Source of the DNA: Peronospora farinosa
Lineage: Eukaryota > Oomycota > Peronosporomycetes > Peronosporales > Peronosporaceae
Length of the DNA: 64,000 bases
Assembly (NCBI GenBank): GCA_947646735.1
Contig: CANTFK010000800.1
Span: 434,001-498,000, forward strand
Reading direction: 5' to 3'
Shown: piece by piece, positions 9,984 through 21,000 of the stretch
Position numbering within the stretch: position 1 is the stretch's first letter
Layout of the letters: every line of letters starts with the position of its first letter
Program-made: the position numbers and the translations under genes
The notes under the pieces: generated by a model
The model's database searches: none
What the model saw: only the letters and a program-made list of their open reading frames with translations
What the model was told of the DNA's origin: nothing

Positions 9984-10320
9984 GCGATACTGATCAGTCT
10001 CGACTCTCTAATGTGCCGTAAAGCATCTAAGATTTCTTGCTCGAGTATTGAGTCCATGTGCTCCTATGCTTCTTGTGCGCGTCGTTCTCAGCATCACGCT
10101 AATCCAAAGCACACAGTCAGATTCGTTAGTCACCATTTATCCATACGCAAGGTACCAAAGCGTCTCAAGACGTCCTTTGCATCTTTATCAAGAAAGAATT
10201 GGTCTGTCAACTTGAGCCTGAGACTGCCAAGACTAAGGTGCATGTCAAGGCCGAACTGACTGGGGCCTGGCCATTGAACTCTTCACCTTCATCCTCTTCA
10301 TTACCAACTGTAGAAATAAC
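9984..10320. other. Intergenic between convergent genes
   Basis: About 340 bases between the 3' ends of the MtnA gene and the minus-strand hydrolase. Short frames here (for example 10011-10259) show no family motif. It is likely 3' UTR and terminator sequence. Confidence 0.5.
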
Positions 10321-11781
10321 CTACGCCATATTCATCGTGAAAACATTGGTCGTGGACACAGGAAGACCAGTACTCAAAGACTTGGCAAAGTACTTTGCAG
10401 CAAAATTTGCCAACCTTTGCACACCGACCTGTGCATACGGGAGCACGTAGGACGGAAAAATTACAAAATCGTGCGGCAAGTTCTCATGGACGTCGAGTTC
10501 CCAGTCCGTCACGCCGTCATCCACTGCTTTCTGAGCAAGTCGTATCGAGTGTTGATAAACATAGTCGAGGCTTGCAGTCTGCACGAAAACCGGTGGAAGT
10601 CCACGTAGATCACAGTGAACGGACGAAGCGTCCAACCATGTTGTTGGGTCAGCTGCCGTCGTATGATAGCCCAATCGTCCAGCAGCACACATCGCTGGCG
10701 CTAGTAGACAATGGGCTGACGAAACCTCTGGATCGCCGTGTGTTTCAATCTCCGACAAATCCACAGTAGGGCAAATTACAATAGCAGCTAGAGGTAAGTG
10801 CTCTTTGCTCGCGTCTCGCATTCTCAGCAGTGTGGACATCACAAGTCCACCACCACCACTGTCACCCGCAAGGATAATTTGTTCCGGAGGAATGCCCTCT
10901 GTGTGAAGCAGATATTTGTATGCAGTGACGACGTCTTCAGGAGGTATCGGGAAGCAGTGTTCAGGTGCCTTGCGATAGTTTGCCAGAAAAACGTCGATTT
11001 GCACGGGGGCTTGTGTACCAAGCTGTCGACAGAGCTCCTTCTCAATCGCAACGGCGAGCGTTGCTCCGAACGTGATGTAGAGTCTCGGGCTCATGATGGT
11101 GCATCCACCACCGTGAACAAAGAGGACCACCAAGCGTTTGGCCGTCAATGTCTGAGGACTTTTTGCAGGTCGGAGCCAAATATGTTCCATGCCATTCGTA
11201 TGCACAGCTTCAATACGCCGTCCGTGCTGGCGACAAGCAAGCCACCCAAAGACTGTACCAAAAACAGCACTTTGCGATCGGATTGCACGTGCATACTTGA
11301 CATCCATCACCATTCGTTCACCACGGGGACTTCGGACGCATTCTCGGATGACAGCACATAAAATCTCAAAGTGAAGCGTCCAATTCTTAAACTTGGGCTT
11401 GCACCTTCGTGCCATGAACCTGAAGATAGTCGAGCTTACGACAGTAATCAAACTTCCTAACAAGCGCACCGCTTCCCATGGAGTGCCGCACAATCCTTTG
11501 AAAACCACTTGAAGAATTGCCACGACCAAAGCACTAGTTGCACCACCACTAACGAGTCGAAGAATTAAACGTCGTCGCTCAGGGTCTGACCAAATACGCT
11601 TTAGTACGTGGCCATAGACTCGTAATTTTATCATCCACTCTGTCAATCCAATTCTTTGTTGTAGCGAAGTACAGGTTGCGATTCCGGAAATGAAAAGTCT
11701 CATTCTCCATAGATGTTGAAATGACAACCACAAGTCGCTACTTGTTCCACGTGACGCGTCAAGAGGTTCTGCTCTTCTCAT
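10321..11781 (-). CDS. Membrane-anchored alpha/beta hydrolase, HSL/GDXG family
   Basis: 486 residues. The hormone-sensitive-lipase signature is complete: oxyanion-hole HGGG at residues 223-226, nucleophile elbow GDSGGG with Ser308, and likely acid and base Asp406 (SLDYV) and His437 (PHDFV). The N-terminal third has two hydrophobic stretches (about 78-96 and 105-122) that could anchor it to a membrane, as in arylacetamide deacetylase-like enzymes. Substrates of the family are acyl or acetyl esters; the actual one cannot be read from sequence. Several plus-strand frames over it (such as 10395-10769 and 10798-11361) are shadows. Confidence 0.85.
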   Translation of the reverse strand: MRRAEPLDASRGTSSDLWLSFQHLWRMRLFISGIATCTSLQQRIGLTEWMIKLRVYGHVLKRIWSDPERRRLILRLVSGGATSALVVAILQVVFKGLCGTPWEAVRLLGSLITVVSSTIFRFMARRCKPKFKNWTLHFEILCAVIRECVRSPRGERMVMDVKYARAIRSQSAVFGTVFGWLACRQHGRRIEAVHTNGMEHIWLRPAKSPQTLTAKRLVVLFVHGGGCTIMSPRLYITFGATLAVAIEKELCRQLGTQAPVQIDVFLANYRKAPEHCFPIPPEDVVTAYKYLLHTEGIPPEQIILAGDSGGGGLVMSTLLRMRDASKEHLPLAAIVICPTVDLSEIETHGDPEVSSAHCLLAPAMCAAGRLGYHTTAADPTTWLDASSVHCDLRGLPPVFVQTASLDYVYQHSIRLAQKAVDDGVTDWELDVHENLPHDFVIFPSYVLPYAQVGVQRLANFAAKYFAKSLSTGLPVSTTNVFTMNMA

Positions 11782-12018
11782 TCCAAGTTATGAATGGGAT
11801 CATGCTTGACTAGAGACAACTTTTGATTGACAGAATCGTGCATGGATATTTCAAGTAAAAACGCCGTCTAACGGCATGATGTTTGACCTTTTCAGACATC
11901 GTTACGGTTTCTCCACCAACTTCGTGACCTCGCTGCATCCCCCTACTGATGCTTTTTCTTGAAAAAAGGAATACAACTCTATATTGCTTGGACAGGTTGT
12001 GACATGGTCCGATCGACT

Positions 12019-13286
12019 CTAGTTACGCCGTCTCTTCTTTCGGCCTTGGTTACTGCGCGCTGCTTGGATGTTGCTAGCCACGCGGTGAGTGTATTGCACC
12101 ACAGCCTCATCCGCCATAATCTCGTCCGTGAATGTTTTGCGGCGCTGTTTCTTTGTAAGGCGGGCCGAGTGAAACTCGTGAGCACCTTCAATAACGACGC
12201 CCATCTGGAAATGTTTGGGCAGTGCACGCGAATGGTCCGAGCTCTTGTAGAATTTCTTTGGGTCCAGATAGTTTCGCATCCGCAGTAGAGCGAAATCACG
12301 ACGTGCATCAGTTGTCATCTCCTCTGACTCAAAGTTGAACCAGCGACGCCCCGCTGACTTTTTGTGTAGAGACTCGGCACGTTGTCGCTCCGAGTGGGCA
12401 ACAGCCTTCTGACCAGCTGCAATCACTTTGGCCTCCTCCAACGCTCGGGCATCAGCACGAAGCACGGCCGCCGTCGATCGTTTCGAGCCGTCAAAGTTGA
12501 AGAATTCCTGGTACTGCGACGCGCCACTGTCGAGCTGATTGGGCACCAGTCGTCGCTTGAAAAATGCCGCCGTCGACGACTTTGCAGAGGTACAAGTCTT
12601 TATGGACGTCAAGGGAGAAGATGATGAAGGCTTATTGGTCTTTGTCGATAGATTCAACCCCGATGCAGCGAGGAGAGCCTGCGATAATAAAGATGGATTC
12701 AGTACAAGGCATTATAGAGCCATACAATGCACGCAATACACGTACATATTGATCCACATCTTCTTCTTCTTCTTTCTTCTTCTTCTTCTTCTTCTTCTTC
12801 AGCAGTCATTGTCTCTTGATTGGGTTCCGTCTCAGTATCAGGTTCTGATTCCATGACCTCCACCAACTGTATCGTTTCCGTCTGTTTCTCGTCCTTCTCG
12901 TTCTCCCCGTCCTTCTCGTTCTCGTCCATATCGTTCTCGTCCATATCGTTCCCGTCCTTCTCGTTCTTTTCGTTCTCGTCCTTCGCGTCCTTCTCCTTTT
13001 CCTTCTCGTCCTCCTCATCCTTCTCGTTCTTTTCCTTCTCGTCCTTCTCGTTCTCGTCCTCTTCGTTCTTTTCCTTTTCGTTCTTTTCCTTCTCGTTCGT
13101 CTCGTTCTTCTTTTCTTCTTCTTGTTTCGGTTCCTGATTCTTCTGTGGTGATGGTGAACGACACAAATTACAGACACTAGAACGTCCAGACGGAGAATTC
13201 ATTGGAGACGGATCTGAGCTCATTTTGGCGGCCTCCGCCTCTGCCTTCGCTTGAAGACGACGCGACGTCCGGCGGGTCTCGACCAT
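12019..13286 (-). CDS. Fcf2-domain pre-rRNA processing protein
   Basis: Two exons on the minus strand, 13286..12726 and 12678..12019, with a 47-nt intron (GTATGG...GCAG, phase 0), giving 406 residues. The C-terminal half is an Fcf2 domain: RRWFNFESEEMT, then LRMRNYLDPKKFYK, HFQMGVVIEG and LTKKQRRKTFTDE, ending in a basic KKRRRN tail. Yeast Fcf2 and human DNTTIP2/TdIF2 are nucleolar factors for early 18S pre-rRNA cleavages. Exon 1 is low complexity: a Lys/Glu/Asn/Asp-rich tract of imperfect repeats (NEKDE-like) and a GAA-encoded Glu run followed by Arg codons. The donor choice is by phase; the stronger-looking GTACGT at 12745 would break frame. Residues next to the junction (CTCIACI) are unusual for the family, so the exact donor is the weak point. 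Confidence 0.75.
12761..12800 (+). repeat. TTC/GAA microsatellite in coding exon
   Basis: Nearly pure TTC repeat on the plus strand with one phase slip (TTCTTTC). On the coding minus strand it gives a run of Glu followed by a run of Arg because the repeat changes phase. Confidence 0.85.
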
Positions 13287-13468
13287 TTTTATTTCTCACT
13301 GACAAGAACTATTATAAATTTGACTGGTTGCGGATAATAACGACTAGTGATTGGATGAAAAACGATCGGATCAGATTTTTATAATAAGACTCAGAAAAAT
13401 AATGTGTACTTTTTGGAGCCTTTTTATAATAGACATTTAGTGGTGGAATTGGATCAAATTAGGTGAAA

Positions 13469-14829
13469 ATGGGACGTAAAGCGGTCAGGAAATTGGTCAA
13501 GAAGGCCCCAGTACGTAGCTGTTTCAATAATAAATATATATATGTGACGATGTTCCATCTAATACTGTTTTTTTATATTACTAGAAACTTATTTTCACTA
13601 TTGCTACAAGCACGAATCAGAATCAGACTCAAAAGAACAAGAAGAACAAGAAGAACTTGTCTTATGTTGTAAATGACGACGTTCTTAAGCTCATGAGGAA
13701 ACAATTGGCTGACATTGGGTGTAAATTACATGTAAGAATCTTTTGTTCTTGATAAAAAGAACCTCTATAACCCTTTTTTTCTATTTTTCTATTCTTGCAG
13801 GAAGTAAAGGGTGACGGCAATTGTCTTTTCCGGTAACTTGTCAGTCAGTAAATGAATATTTGCAGGTTGAGAAGCTTATAAACTATAGGTTCTTGCTGCT
13901 GCAGAGCATTAAGTGACCAGCTTTTTGGTGATCAACAACAATATCAACAAGTTCGCGAGGTGAGAGAGAGAAAAAGTTTCAAGTTCTTGACGTAATTCGT
14001 ATCAATTTTTCTCACTTGTTCTTGTGTGCTTTTTGGTTTCTTGGTATCTAGAAAATTGTGAACTACTTGGAACAACATCGCAACGACTTTGAGCCGTTCA
14101 TGGAAGACGAGGAAAAGTTTGAAAAGGTGCTTTGTATACCATTTTTTTTTTGTAAGAAAAAAAAGATGCTGAAGTTGTGATTGTTTGGAAAAATAGTATT
14201 GTGATCGGATGCGAGACAATGGCACGTGGGGTGGCAATCAGGAGCTATACGCTGCTGCTCGACTCTTTCAAGTGTACATCATTGTTCATCAGAACCAACC
14301 GAGTGCTCGAATAATGGTCATCGAATGCGACCAACTCAAGCCTACGCGGGTAATACACGTCGCCTACCACGGTGAGGACCACTACGACAGCGTACGAGCA
14401 ATAACGGACCCCGTGGAGCCTGATAGTTTACCCGTTTCAATCGAGCTTGACTGCAATGGCTTTCGGTCCGAGGAGTTTGCCAAGGTGTGGTGTGCAACTT
14501 GCGATAGAATTTTCTCGCTATTGTTACACGAGTACTAGACGTTTGTGCTGGCCTTGTCTGCATGCTTGTAGCGGTGGCAAACGCAGGCTACTCCTGTGGC
14601 AAGCGATGAGCAGCGTGTCGTTCCAAAGTCGTCTATAGATCCAGCAGACGCCGAGGTTGATCAAATTGATCAACTGGCAAGTAGTCTCGGTGAACAGCTA
14701 CAGATAGCAGCAAGAACGGGAAATGATGTAGCTAAGATGACGCTGAGCAAGAAAGAGAAGCGTCAGATGCGCAAAGTCGCAAAAGCCGCAAGTCGCTCCG
14801 CTCGGAAGCTGCAGTCGACGCTGAAATAG
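13469..14829 (+). CDS. OTU-domain deubiquitinase, OTUD3-like, seven exons
   Basis: Exons 13469..13510, 13585..13731, 13801..13832, 13905..13959, 14052..14126, 14197..14484 and 14572..14829, giving 298 residues; all junctions keep phase. The protein has a basic N-terminus, then an OTU cysteine protease domain: VKGDGNCLFRALSDQ with Asp68 and Cys71, a DFEPFMEDE helix, and EDHYDS with catalytic His179. A coiled-coil basic C-terminus ends KLQSTLK. The order and spacing match OTUD3, a ubiquitin-chain protease. Exon 3 is only 32 nt. The last intron (donor GTGTGG) is the least certain: without it the protein ends 20 residues later at 14538. The exon-2 acceptor could also be a few codons downstream. 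Confidence 0.82.
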
Positions 14830-15667
14830 CGACGGTGCAGATATCGTCAGAAGAAACGATGTGGCTCTGGTGCACCACTGCTAGACGGAGCAGCACATTC
14901 AACGTCTTGCGTATCCTATCTCCGTATTTTCAAAAGCAAATGTGTGAGTCTGCTATATGTTGCGTGACGTGTTTGACAACTGTATTCATCGATTTAGATG
15001 CCCATGTTACATATCAAGTAGAGACCATGCAGCGTGTCATCCACTGCCAAAAGCGTGAGGATCCAAAACTTATCCAGTAAGTCATGAAGAGCTACGACTG
15101 CCCAAGAAGATTGTCATCATTTCCAGAAGTTGCTTCAGCTAGACCTTTCCGACTTTCTAGCAGGAACAACCCTCTTAGTGTGTAGCGTCTCTTACCCAGC
15201 AGGTCCTGTCTAAGAAAGGCAACGGTCGAGTAGGGATGCAACGCTGTTCTCACATCTTCACGTGCCGTTTTCAAAAGAAATTCCAGCCAGTGTGCAAAAC
15301 TTCATCCTGCTTCCCTCATGTAAGTCTGTCATCCCACGTCCTGACGGCCAGTTAGACCAAGTAGACCTCAAAGTACCGAACTTGCAGCTCCTTACGTCTA
15401 AGAAGTAACACGACGACATCATAGGGCACAGCATCAAGAGCTCTACGAAAGCCACGCCAAATCAACCGCTGGATCAAGTCCATTGCTGACTTGGATCGTT
15501 CTAGGCCACAAGTTCACTAATAAACTAATCATCATCCTTGAAAGGCTCATGCAGATACGGCTAAAAAAAATTGAAAATGTCGTGAACAAGACGACATTGT
15601 CCAGTGTGGACATTGTTGACTTGACTCGTTTTTGTCTGCACATGTCGTAATCAAATGAGCTTGTCTT
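14830..15667. other. Intergenic, no supported gene
   Basis: About 840 bases between the OTU gene and the 3' end of the LYR-motif gene. All frames are under 85 codons, overlap on both strands and show no motif. I see no repeat or RNA gene. Confidence 0.5.
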
Positions 15668-16100
15668 TTATGTATCCGGATCAACGCCATGACTTGACAG
15701 TTCTTGCTGCTTTTCCATCATCTGCAACAATTTTCACAAAACAAAATGACAATAGAAACAAAAATGACAATAAGACACTCGAACAATATGAAATCACACC
15801 TTTTCTTGGACTTCTTGCAGACATTTCCACCCAAAGAGAATGCGCTTGGAGATCGTTTCGCCGTCCTAATGTTATATTAGTATTCAAATATTACATTAGG
15901 GTTTATATTGTCTTTTTTCAGAAAATTAGTTGACATTTTACCGTCTCGTAGCGGTTCTGTTCGATCTCCATGCGCGCATTCTTCTGCAGCACCGACGACC
16001 AGAGCTGACCTTGATCGTTGCAGTGTGGAAACATACGTGAGACGAGCAGGATCTGGCGATACAGACGCAGCACCTCCTTCCTCTTGTTAAGTAGAGCCAT
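15668..16100 (-). CDS. LYR-motif (Complex1_LYR family) protein, three exons
   Basis: Exons on the minus strand 16100..15942, 15865..15800 and 15721..15668 join to 92 residues; introns are 76 and 78 nt, both phase 0. The N-terminus reads RKEVLRLYRQIL, the LYR signature, followed by a pattern typical of the family: an NAR.EIEQNRYE helix, then DGETISKRIL and a final helix. LYR proteins are small mitochondrial factors that bind the acyl carrier protein and serve iron-sulfur delivery or respiratory complex assembly. Which LYRM subgroup this is cannot be settled by eye. No separate targeting presequence is seen, which is common in the family. The gene is too fragmented by introns to show as one frame. 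Confidence 0.75.
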
Positions 16101-16422
16101 CCCGTAATTTAATTCAATTGTTTAACATTAAAATCCAAAAAATAACACAATATTCACAATAGGGTTGCTTCAAGCTGATATTTGAACGATTATTTTATAC
16201 CTGACTTAAATGATAACCTCTAAAAATATATAGAACATCCAGTTTAGTGCTACTATTTATGCAATAATGTCAAATACTTACTGCTTTTACATGTTGAAGT
16301 TGTGCTTTTTCATATATGACGTGGGTCACACAAATGAATGTGATTCACACCAAAATGTGACGATCTGTCCCCATACCAATGTCAAGTCAAGTTGCCACGT
16401 ACCAAAAAGACTGCACAACAGA
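16101..16422. promoter_or_regulatory. Divergent intergenic region
   Basis: About 320 AT-rich bases between the start codons of the LYR gene (minus) and the GDP-mannose pyrophosphorylase gene (plus). It should contain both promoters. A plus-strand frame is open from 16267 into the GMPP start, but the family N-terminus begins at 16423. Confidence 0.5.
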
Positions 16423-17857
16423 ATGAAAGCACTGATCCTCGTGGGCGGCTTCGGTACGCGACTACGACCGCTCACACTGTCATGTCCCAAGCCTCTTGTC
16501 GAGTTCTGCAACAAGTCCATTGTCGTGCATCAGATTGAGGCGCTTGTAGCGGTGCGTAGCGGTCAAAATTTGCTAGTAAACATCATTTTTGACAGTTTGG
16601 TTGTCAATAATGGTATCTACTTGTCAAAAATACAGGTCGGGGTCACGGAAGTAATTTTGGCAGTCAATTATCAACCTCAAGTGATGCTGGCAGCACTGGA
16701 GTCTATGGAAAAGAAGGTTCGGAGCTTGTGGTGATGCAGGATTGCATCCGGGGCTCCTTTTTGACACATGGCAGTACATTTGATTATTGACAGTGTGTTG
16801 TATTGACTTATGTTATTAACTTATAACAGTACCAAATTAAAATCACATGTTCGCATGAGACAGAGCCATTGGGTACTGCCGGGCCATTGGCTTTGGCACG
16901 AGATCTACTGAATGATGGTGATCCGTTCTTCGTGTTCAACAGTGACGTCATTTGCGAGTATCGACTGCAAGACTTTCTGGATTTTCACAAGGCCCATGGA
17001 GCAGAGGGCACCCTCTTGGTCACCCGAGTGGATGAGCCATCCAAATATGGAGTGGTGATTTCCAACGCTGACGGACAGATCCAGCGCTTTGTGGAAAAGC
17101 CACGTGAATACGTGGGCAACAAGATTAATGCAGGTATCTATATCTTCAATCGTGAAGTGCTGGACCGTATTCAGCTGCGTCCAACGTCTATTGAGAAGGA
17201 GATTTTTCCACAGATGGCAGCAGAAGGAAATTTGTTCTCGATGGTGTTACCTGGCTATTGGATGGATATTGGCCAGCCAAAGGATTTTTTGTCGGGCATG
17301 TGTCTGCATTTGGATTTCGTGGAGCGCACGAAACCGGATACACTGTCAATAGGCTCCAAGTTTATTGGCAACGTGATGGTGGACCCCACTGCGATGGTCG
17401 GCGACGGATGTCTGATTGGTCCCAATGTTGTCATTGGTCCCGGATGTGTTATTGAAGATGGTGCGAGGAAACAGTTGTTAGATGCTGGCATGTTCAACGA
17501 CTATTGCTGATGTGTTGTCGATTTACATCTTGTATTTCGGTAGGTGTTCGACTCAGCCGGACGACGCTACTTCGTGGTGTAACGGTGCGCGCGAACTCGT
17601 GGATCCATTCAAGCATTATCGGATGGGGCTCAACAATCGGCCGATGGGTGCGTGTTTTTATCGTAGTGAACTTATCTTAAAAGGCGCTTATGCATCATCT
17701 TGTGTGCTTGCTTTGCTTTCAGTGCCGGATTGAAGGAACTACCGTTGTCGGAGAAGATGTGCAGGTAAAGGACGAGAAGTTCATTAACGGCGGCCTTATT
17801 CTGCCGCATAAAGCCATTTCGACCAGTATTCCTGATCCAGGTACTATCGTCATGTGA
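16423..17857 (+). CDS. Mannose-1-phosphate guanylyltransferase (GMPPB)
   Basis: Five exons, 16423..16551, 16636..16716, 16830..17460, 17544..17647 and 17723..17857, giving 359 residues, close to the usual 360. The N-terminus [18 protein letters not shown] is the nucleotidyltransferase signature, followed by KPLVEF. Conserved [20 protein letters not shown] and [10 protein letters not shown] segments follow, and the C-terminal left-handed beta-helix region has hexapeptide repeats ([14 protein letters not shown]). The enzyme makes GDP-mannose from mannose-1-phosphate and GTP for N-glycans, GPI anchors and oomycete wall glycoproteins, in the cytosol. The second intron appears to use an unusual GTTCGG donor at 16717; phase and homology require a junction there. 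Confidence 0.93.
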
Positions 17858-18095
17858 CTGGGCCAGTGCCATTACTTTGGCAGACAACAAACCACCTCCG
17901 TAGCGAGCACATGTCCGTTTCTCTTTCTGCATCGTGTTGCATGTCGTCCCAACAAATCTGTACGGCAACTGTATACACGTATTTTTTCGTCCAATAGAGG
18001 CTCCATTAGCTTGAACCTAAGCACTACCTGCTATATGTTTTGCGACCACCTTCGTCGAATCAAGACGAAGGAAGCACGCATGTTGAAGCAACAGC

Positions 18096-21000
18096 TTACT
18101 TGGCCGGCATCGACTCCTCTTCACTCGAGCCAGACATCGACGACATGAGAGTTGAATGGGCATTGGGAGAAAGTAAACTAAGATCGTCGCCCACGCGAAT
18201 GCGGATCTGGTTCGTCTCGGATTCCCATTTGCTTTCGAGGTGCTCGATGTGGTTTCGCAAGGTTCGGACTTCAACAACCATATCCGAGTAGCTCTCTTCC
18301 GTGACGTTGTTGAGCTTTGTGCGGTCACGACAACGGTAGGCACCCTTTAGTGTTTCACCAAAAGCCACCATGACCAGGGCAAACACCATCGAGAACATCC
18401 ACTCGTACCATTCAATGTATTTGAAGCCAAAGATATCATCGTTGATGATGGGGATGTTTGTGACCGACAGAGTCAGCGCCAGAGAGCCCACCGCAGCCAT
18501 CTGCATCCACTTGTTGCTGAACATGTCCTTGAAAACTGACTTCGTAAAGCTGCGTGCTGTGTAGGCGCGAAGCATTTCCATGGTCGTGATGTAGACGAAT
18601 GCCATCGTCTGCGATCGCGAGATGCCCTCAGACACGCACTCGTAGTTTCCGCCGTAACATAGCAACTCGTTACTCTCATAGTAGTCCAGAGAACGGATAT
18701 TCTCAGCAAAGATGTAAGTACCGTTGAGATTGCGTGCTCCGCAATTACTGTATATTTGACGCGGATTACCCAGACCCATCCAGCGAGAGCATACCACGTT
18801 TCTGTAAGCCTCTTCACCCTTGTCAGTATCAATGCCGGCGATGATATCATCGAATAAAACATTTTCAAAATTCCAGTAGAGGCCGCACGTAAATACTATC
18901 AGTGCGCCAGTTGCAATCAACAACGCATTCGATAGCACAATAATCCAGAGACGGCCAAAAATGATGCGCTCTGAACGGGGACGTGGGCGCTGCGACATCA
19001 CAGTACCATCACCCTTCTCAAGGCTGAGAGCGACGGCGGCCATACCGTCAGCAAACAGGTTGAGCACCAAAATTTGCAAAGGTTCCAGAGGATTAGGCAT
19101 GCCTGCGGCGATAGCTGTAAAGATGAGAGCGATTTCACCAAAGTTGGTCGACAGTAGGAAACACACGAAGCGTTGGATGTTGCCATAGATTTCGCGGCCT
19201 TTTTCGACGGCGGAAACAATGCTACAGAAGTTATCGTCCGTTAGGATCATATCCGAAGCGCCCTTGGCGACAGCTGTACCAGCAATTCCCATTGCCACAC
19301 CAATGTCGGCTTCCTTCAACGCGGGCGCGTCGTTGACACCATCACCAGTCATCGCTGCCACATGACCTTGACGCTGTAAAGACTTGACGATTTCAATTTT
19401 GTCTTCAGGTTTAGCGCGTGCAAACACTGACACTTGACTGGTGATTTCATCCAGCTCTGCATCGGGCAGATAAAGGTTTTGACGCAGGCGTAACACACCG
19501 CAATCCACAGCTTGCACTTCGGCGTCAACACCTACTGGTAGTAAGTTAATATCATGAGCAATAGCCACTGCTGTCTTTAAATAGTCTCCAGTGATCATTA
19601 CAGTTCGAATGGATGCTTGGCGAGCAGTTTGAATAGCTTCCTTGACCCCCGCTCGAGGAGGATCAATAGAGGCAACAAGACCGACAAAGATAAGAGGTTC
19701 ACAAAGAGCCTGAAACTTCGTCTCCACATCTTCGTCACTCAAAAAGGGCATCTTGTCCAGTGGGCGGATAGCGACAGCAAGGACACGGAGTGCTTGAGAA
19801 GACAGCGCGTCCACAGCCTCTAAGATGTTATCACGATCACATTCGTGCATGGTCGTCACAGATCCGTCTTGACGTAGCACCTGAACACAGTTTTTGACGA
19901 TATAATTTGGGGCTCCCTTCACATTCGCAATCATCATAGTCTTGGCTGGCAATTTCAACAAGCCCAAACGTGGCTCTCCAGCAGGTAGCTCGTTGACAGT
20001 GATCATCATCTTTCTCGTAGACGAGAAGGGCACCTCCATCAGTCGAGGGTACATCTTCATAGCCTTCTCGCGCCAGACACCTGCTTTAGCAGCTGCAACA
20101 ACGAGCGGGGCTTCAGACGAGTTGCCCATTGGAACCCAGATTGAAGCACCAGTGTCGCTCTCCTCTTGCTGTAAGCTCGTGTTGCTGCATAATACCGCTG
20201 AAAGTAATGTCGTGTGCACTGGGATTGACACCGATGGCTCCTTGGTCTGGCTTACACCATCGCGAAAAATGTCACCCGAAGGGTTGAAGCCCGTGCCGGT
20301 GATATCATACACGACCGAGTCACTCCACATTTTCACGGCCGTCATTTTTCCTTCGGTCAGAGTGCCTGTCTTGTCAGTGCAAATGACAGAGCTGGCACCA
20401 AGTGATTCAACCGCAGCAAGTTTGCGAACAAGGACGTTCTTCTTCACCATGTCGGCCGTACCAGTAGACAAGCAAATAGTAACTACCATAGGCAAACCCT
20501 CCGGCACAGCACTGACAGCTAGCGATACCGCAATCATCACCACGTTAAGCCAGACAGCACGATCAGGATTCTTCGGGTCTGTGTTGTCACGTACCATTCC
20601 TACAATGAAGACGACCACACAGATGCCCAGCACAGCGGTTCCCATGAATACACCGAGGTTGTGGAGACTTTGCTGCAGGGGAGTCATCTTTGGGTAATAT
20701 TTGTCAAATCTGTGCCAGCAGTTGGAGTGTTTAGCGCCATCAGCGCCATTGCCTCCTCCCTCCAGTAGCATTGCAATGGATCCAACACGTGTGGCCATGC
20801 CTGTCTCGACGACAACACCAGTAGCGTTTCCAGTAGCAACTGAAGTTGAAGCAAACACCATATTGTCTGCCGTCAGCTTCTCGCTGCGGCTTTTATCGGC
20901 ATCGTACTTCTTCAGCACATCCTCAGATTCTCCAGTCAAAATCATTTCATTGACCTTCAAGTCTGAGCTCTGAATGAGGCGAATATCAGCCGGTACAATG

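Noticed and set aside
10395..11361. Plus-strand frames over the alpha/beta hydrolase
   Set aside because: They lie opposite conserved catalytic motifs of the minus-strand gene and have no recognisable domain.
12890..13110. Regular short repeats suggesting a CRISPR array
   Set aside because: They are imperfect, in frame and encode acidic/basic low-complexity protein; no spacers.
12806..13177. Arg/Thr-rich and Ser/Phe-rich frames over the Fcf2 gene's first exon
   Set aside because: Alternate-frame readings of the same AAG/GAG/AAC-rich repeats; only the Lys/Glu frame joins in phase to the Fcf2 domain.
19942..20697. Plus-strand frame of 251 codons opposite the P-type ATPase
   Set aside because: The minus strand encodes a complete conserved pump here; the plus frame is a codon-bias shadow.
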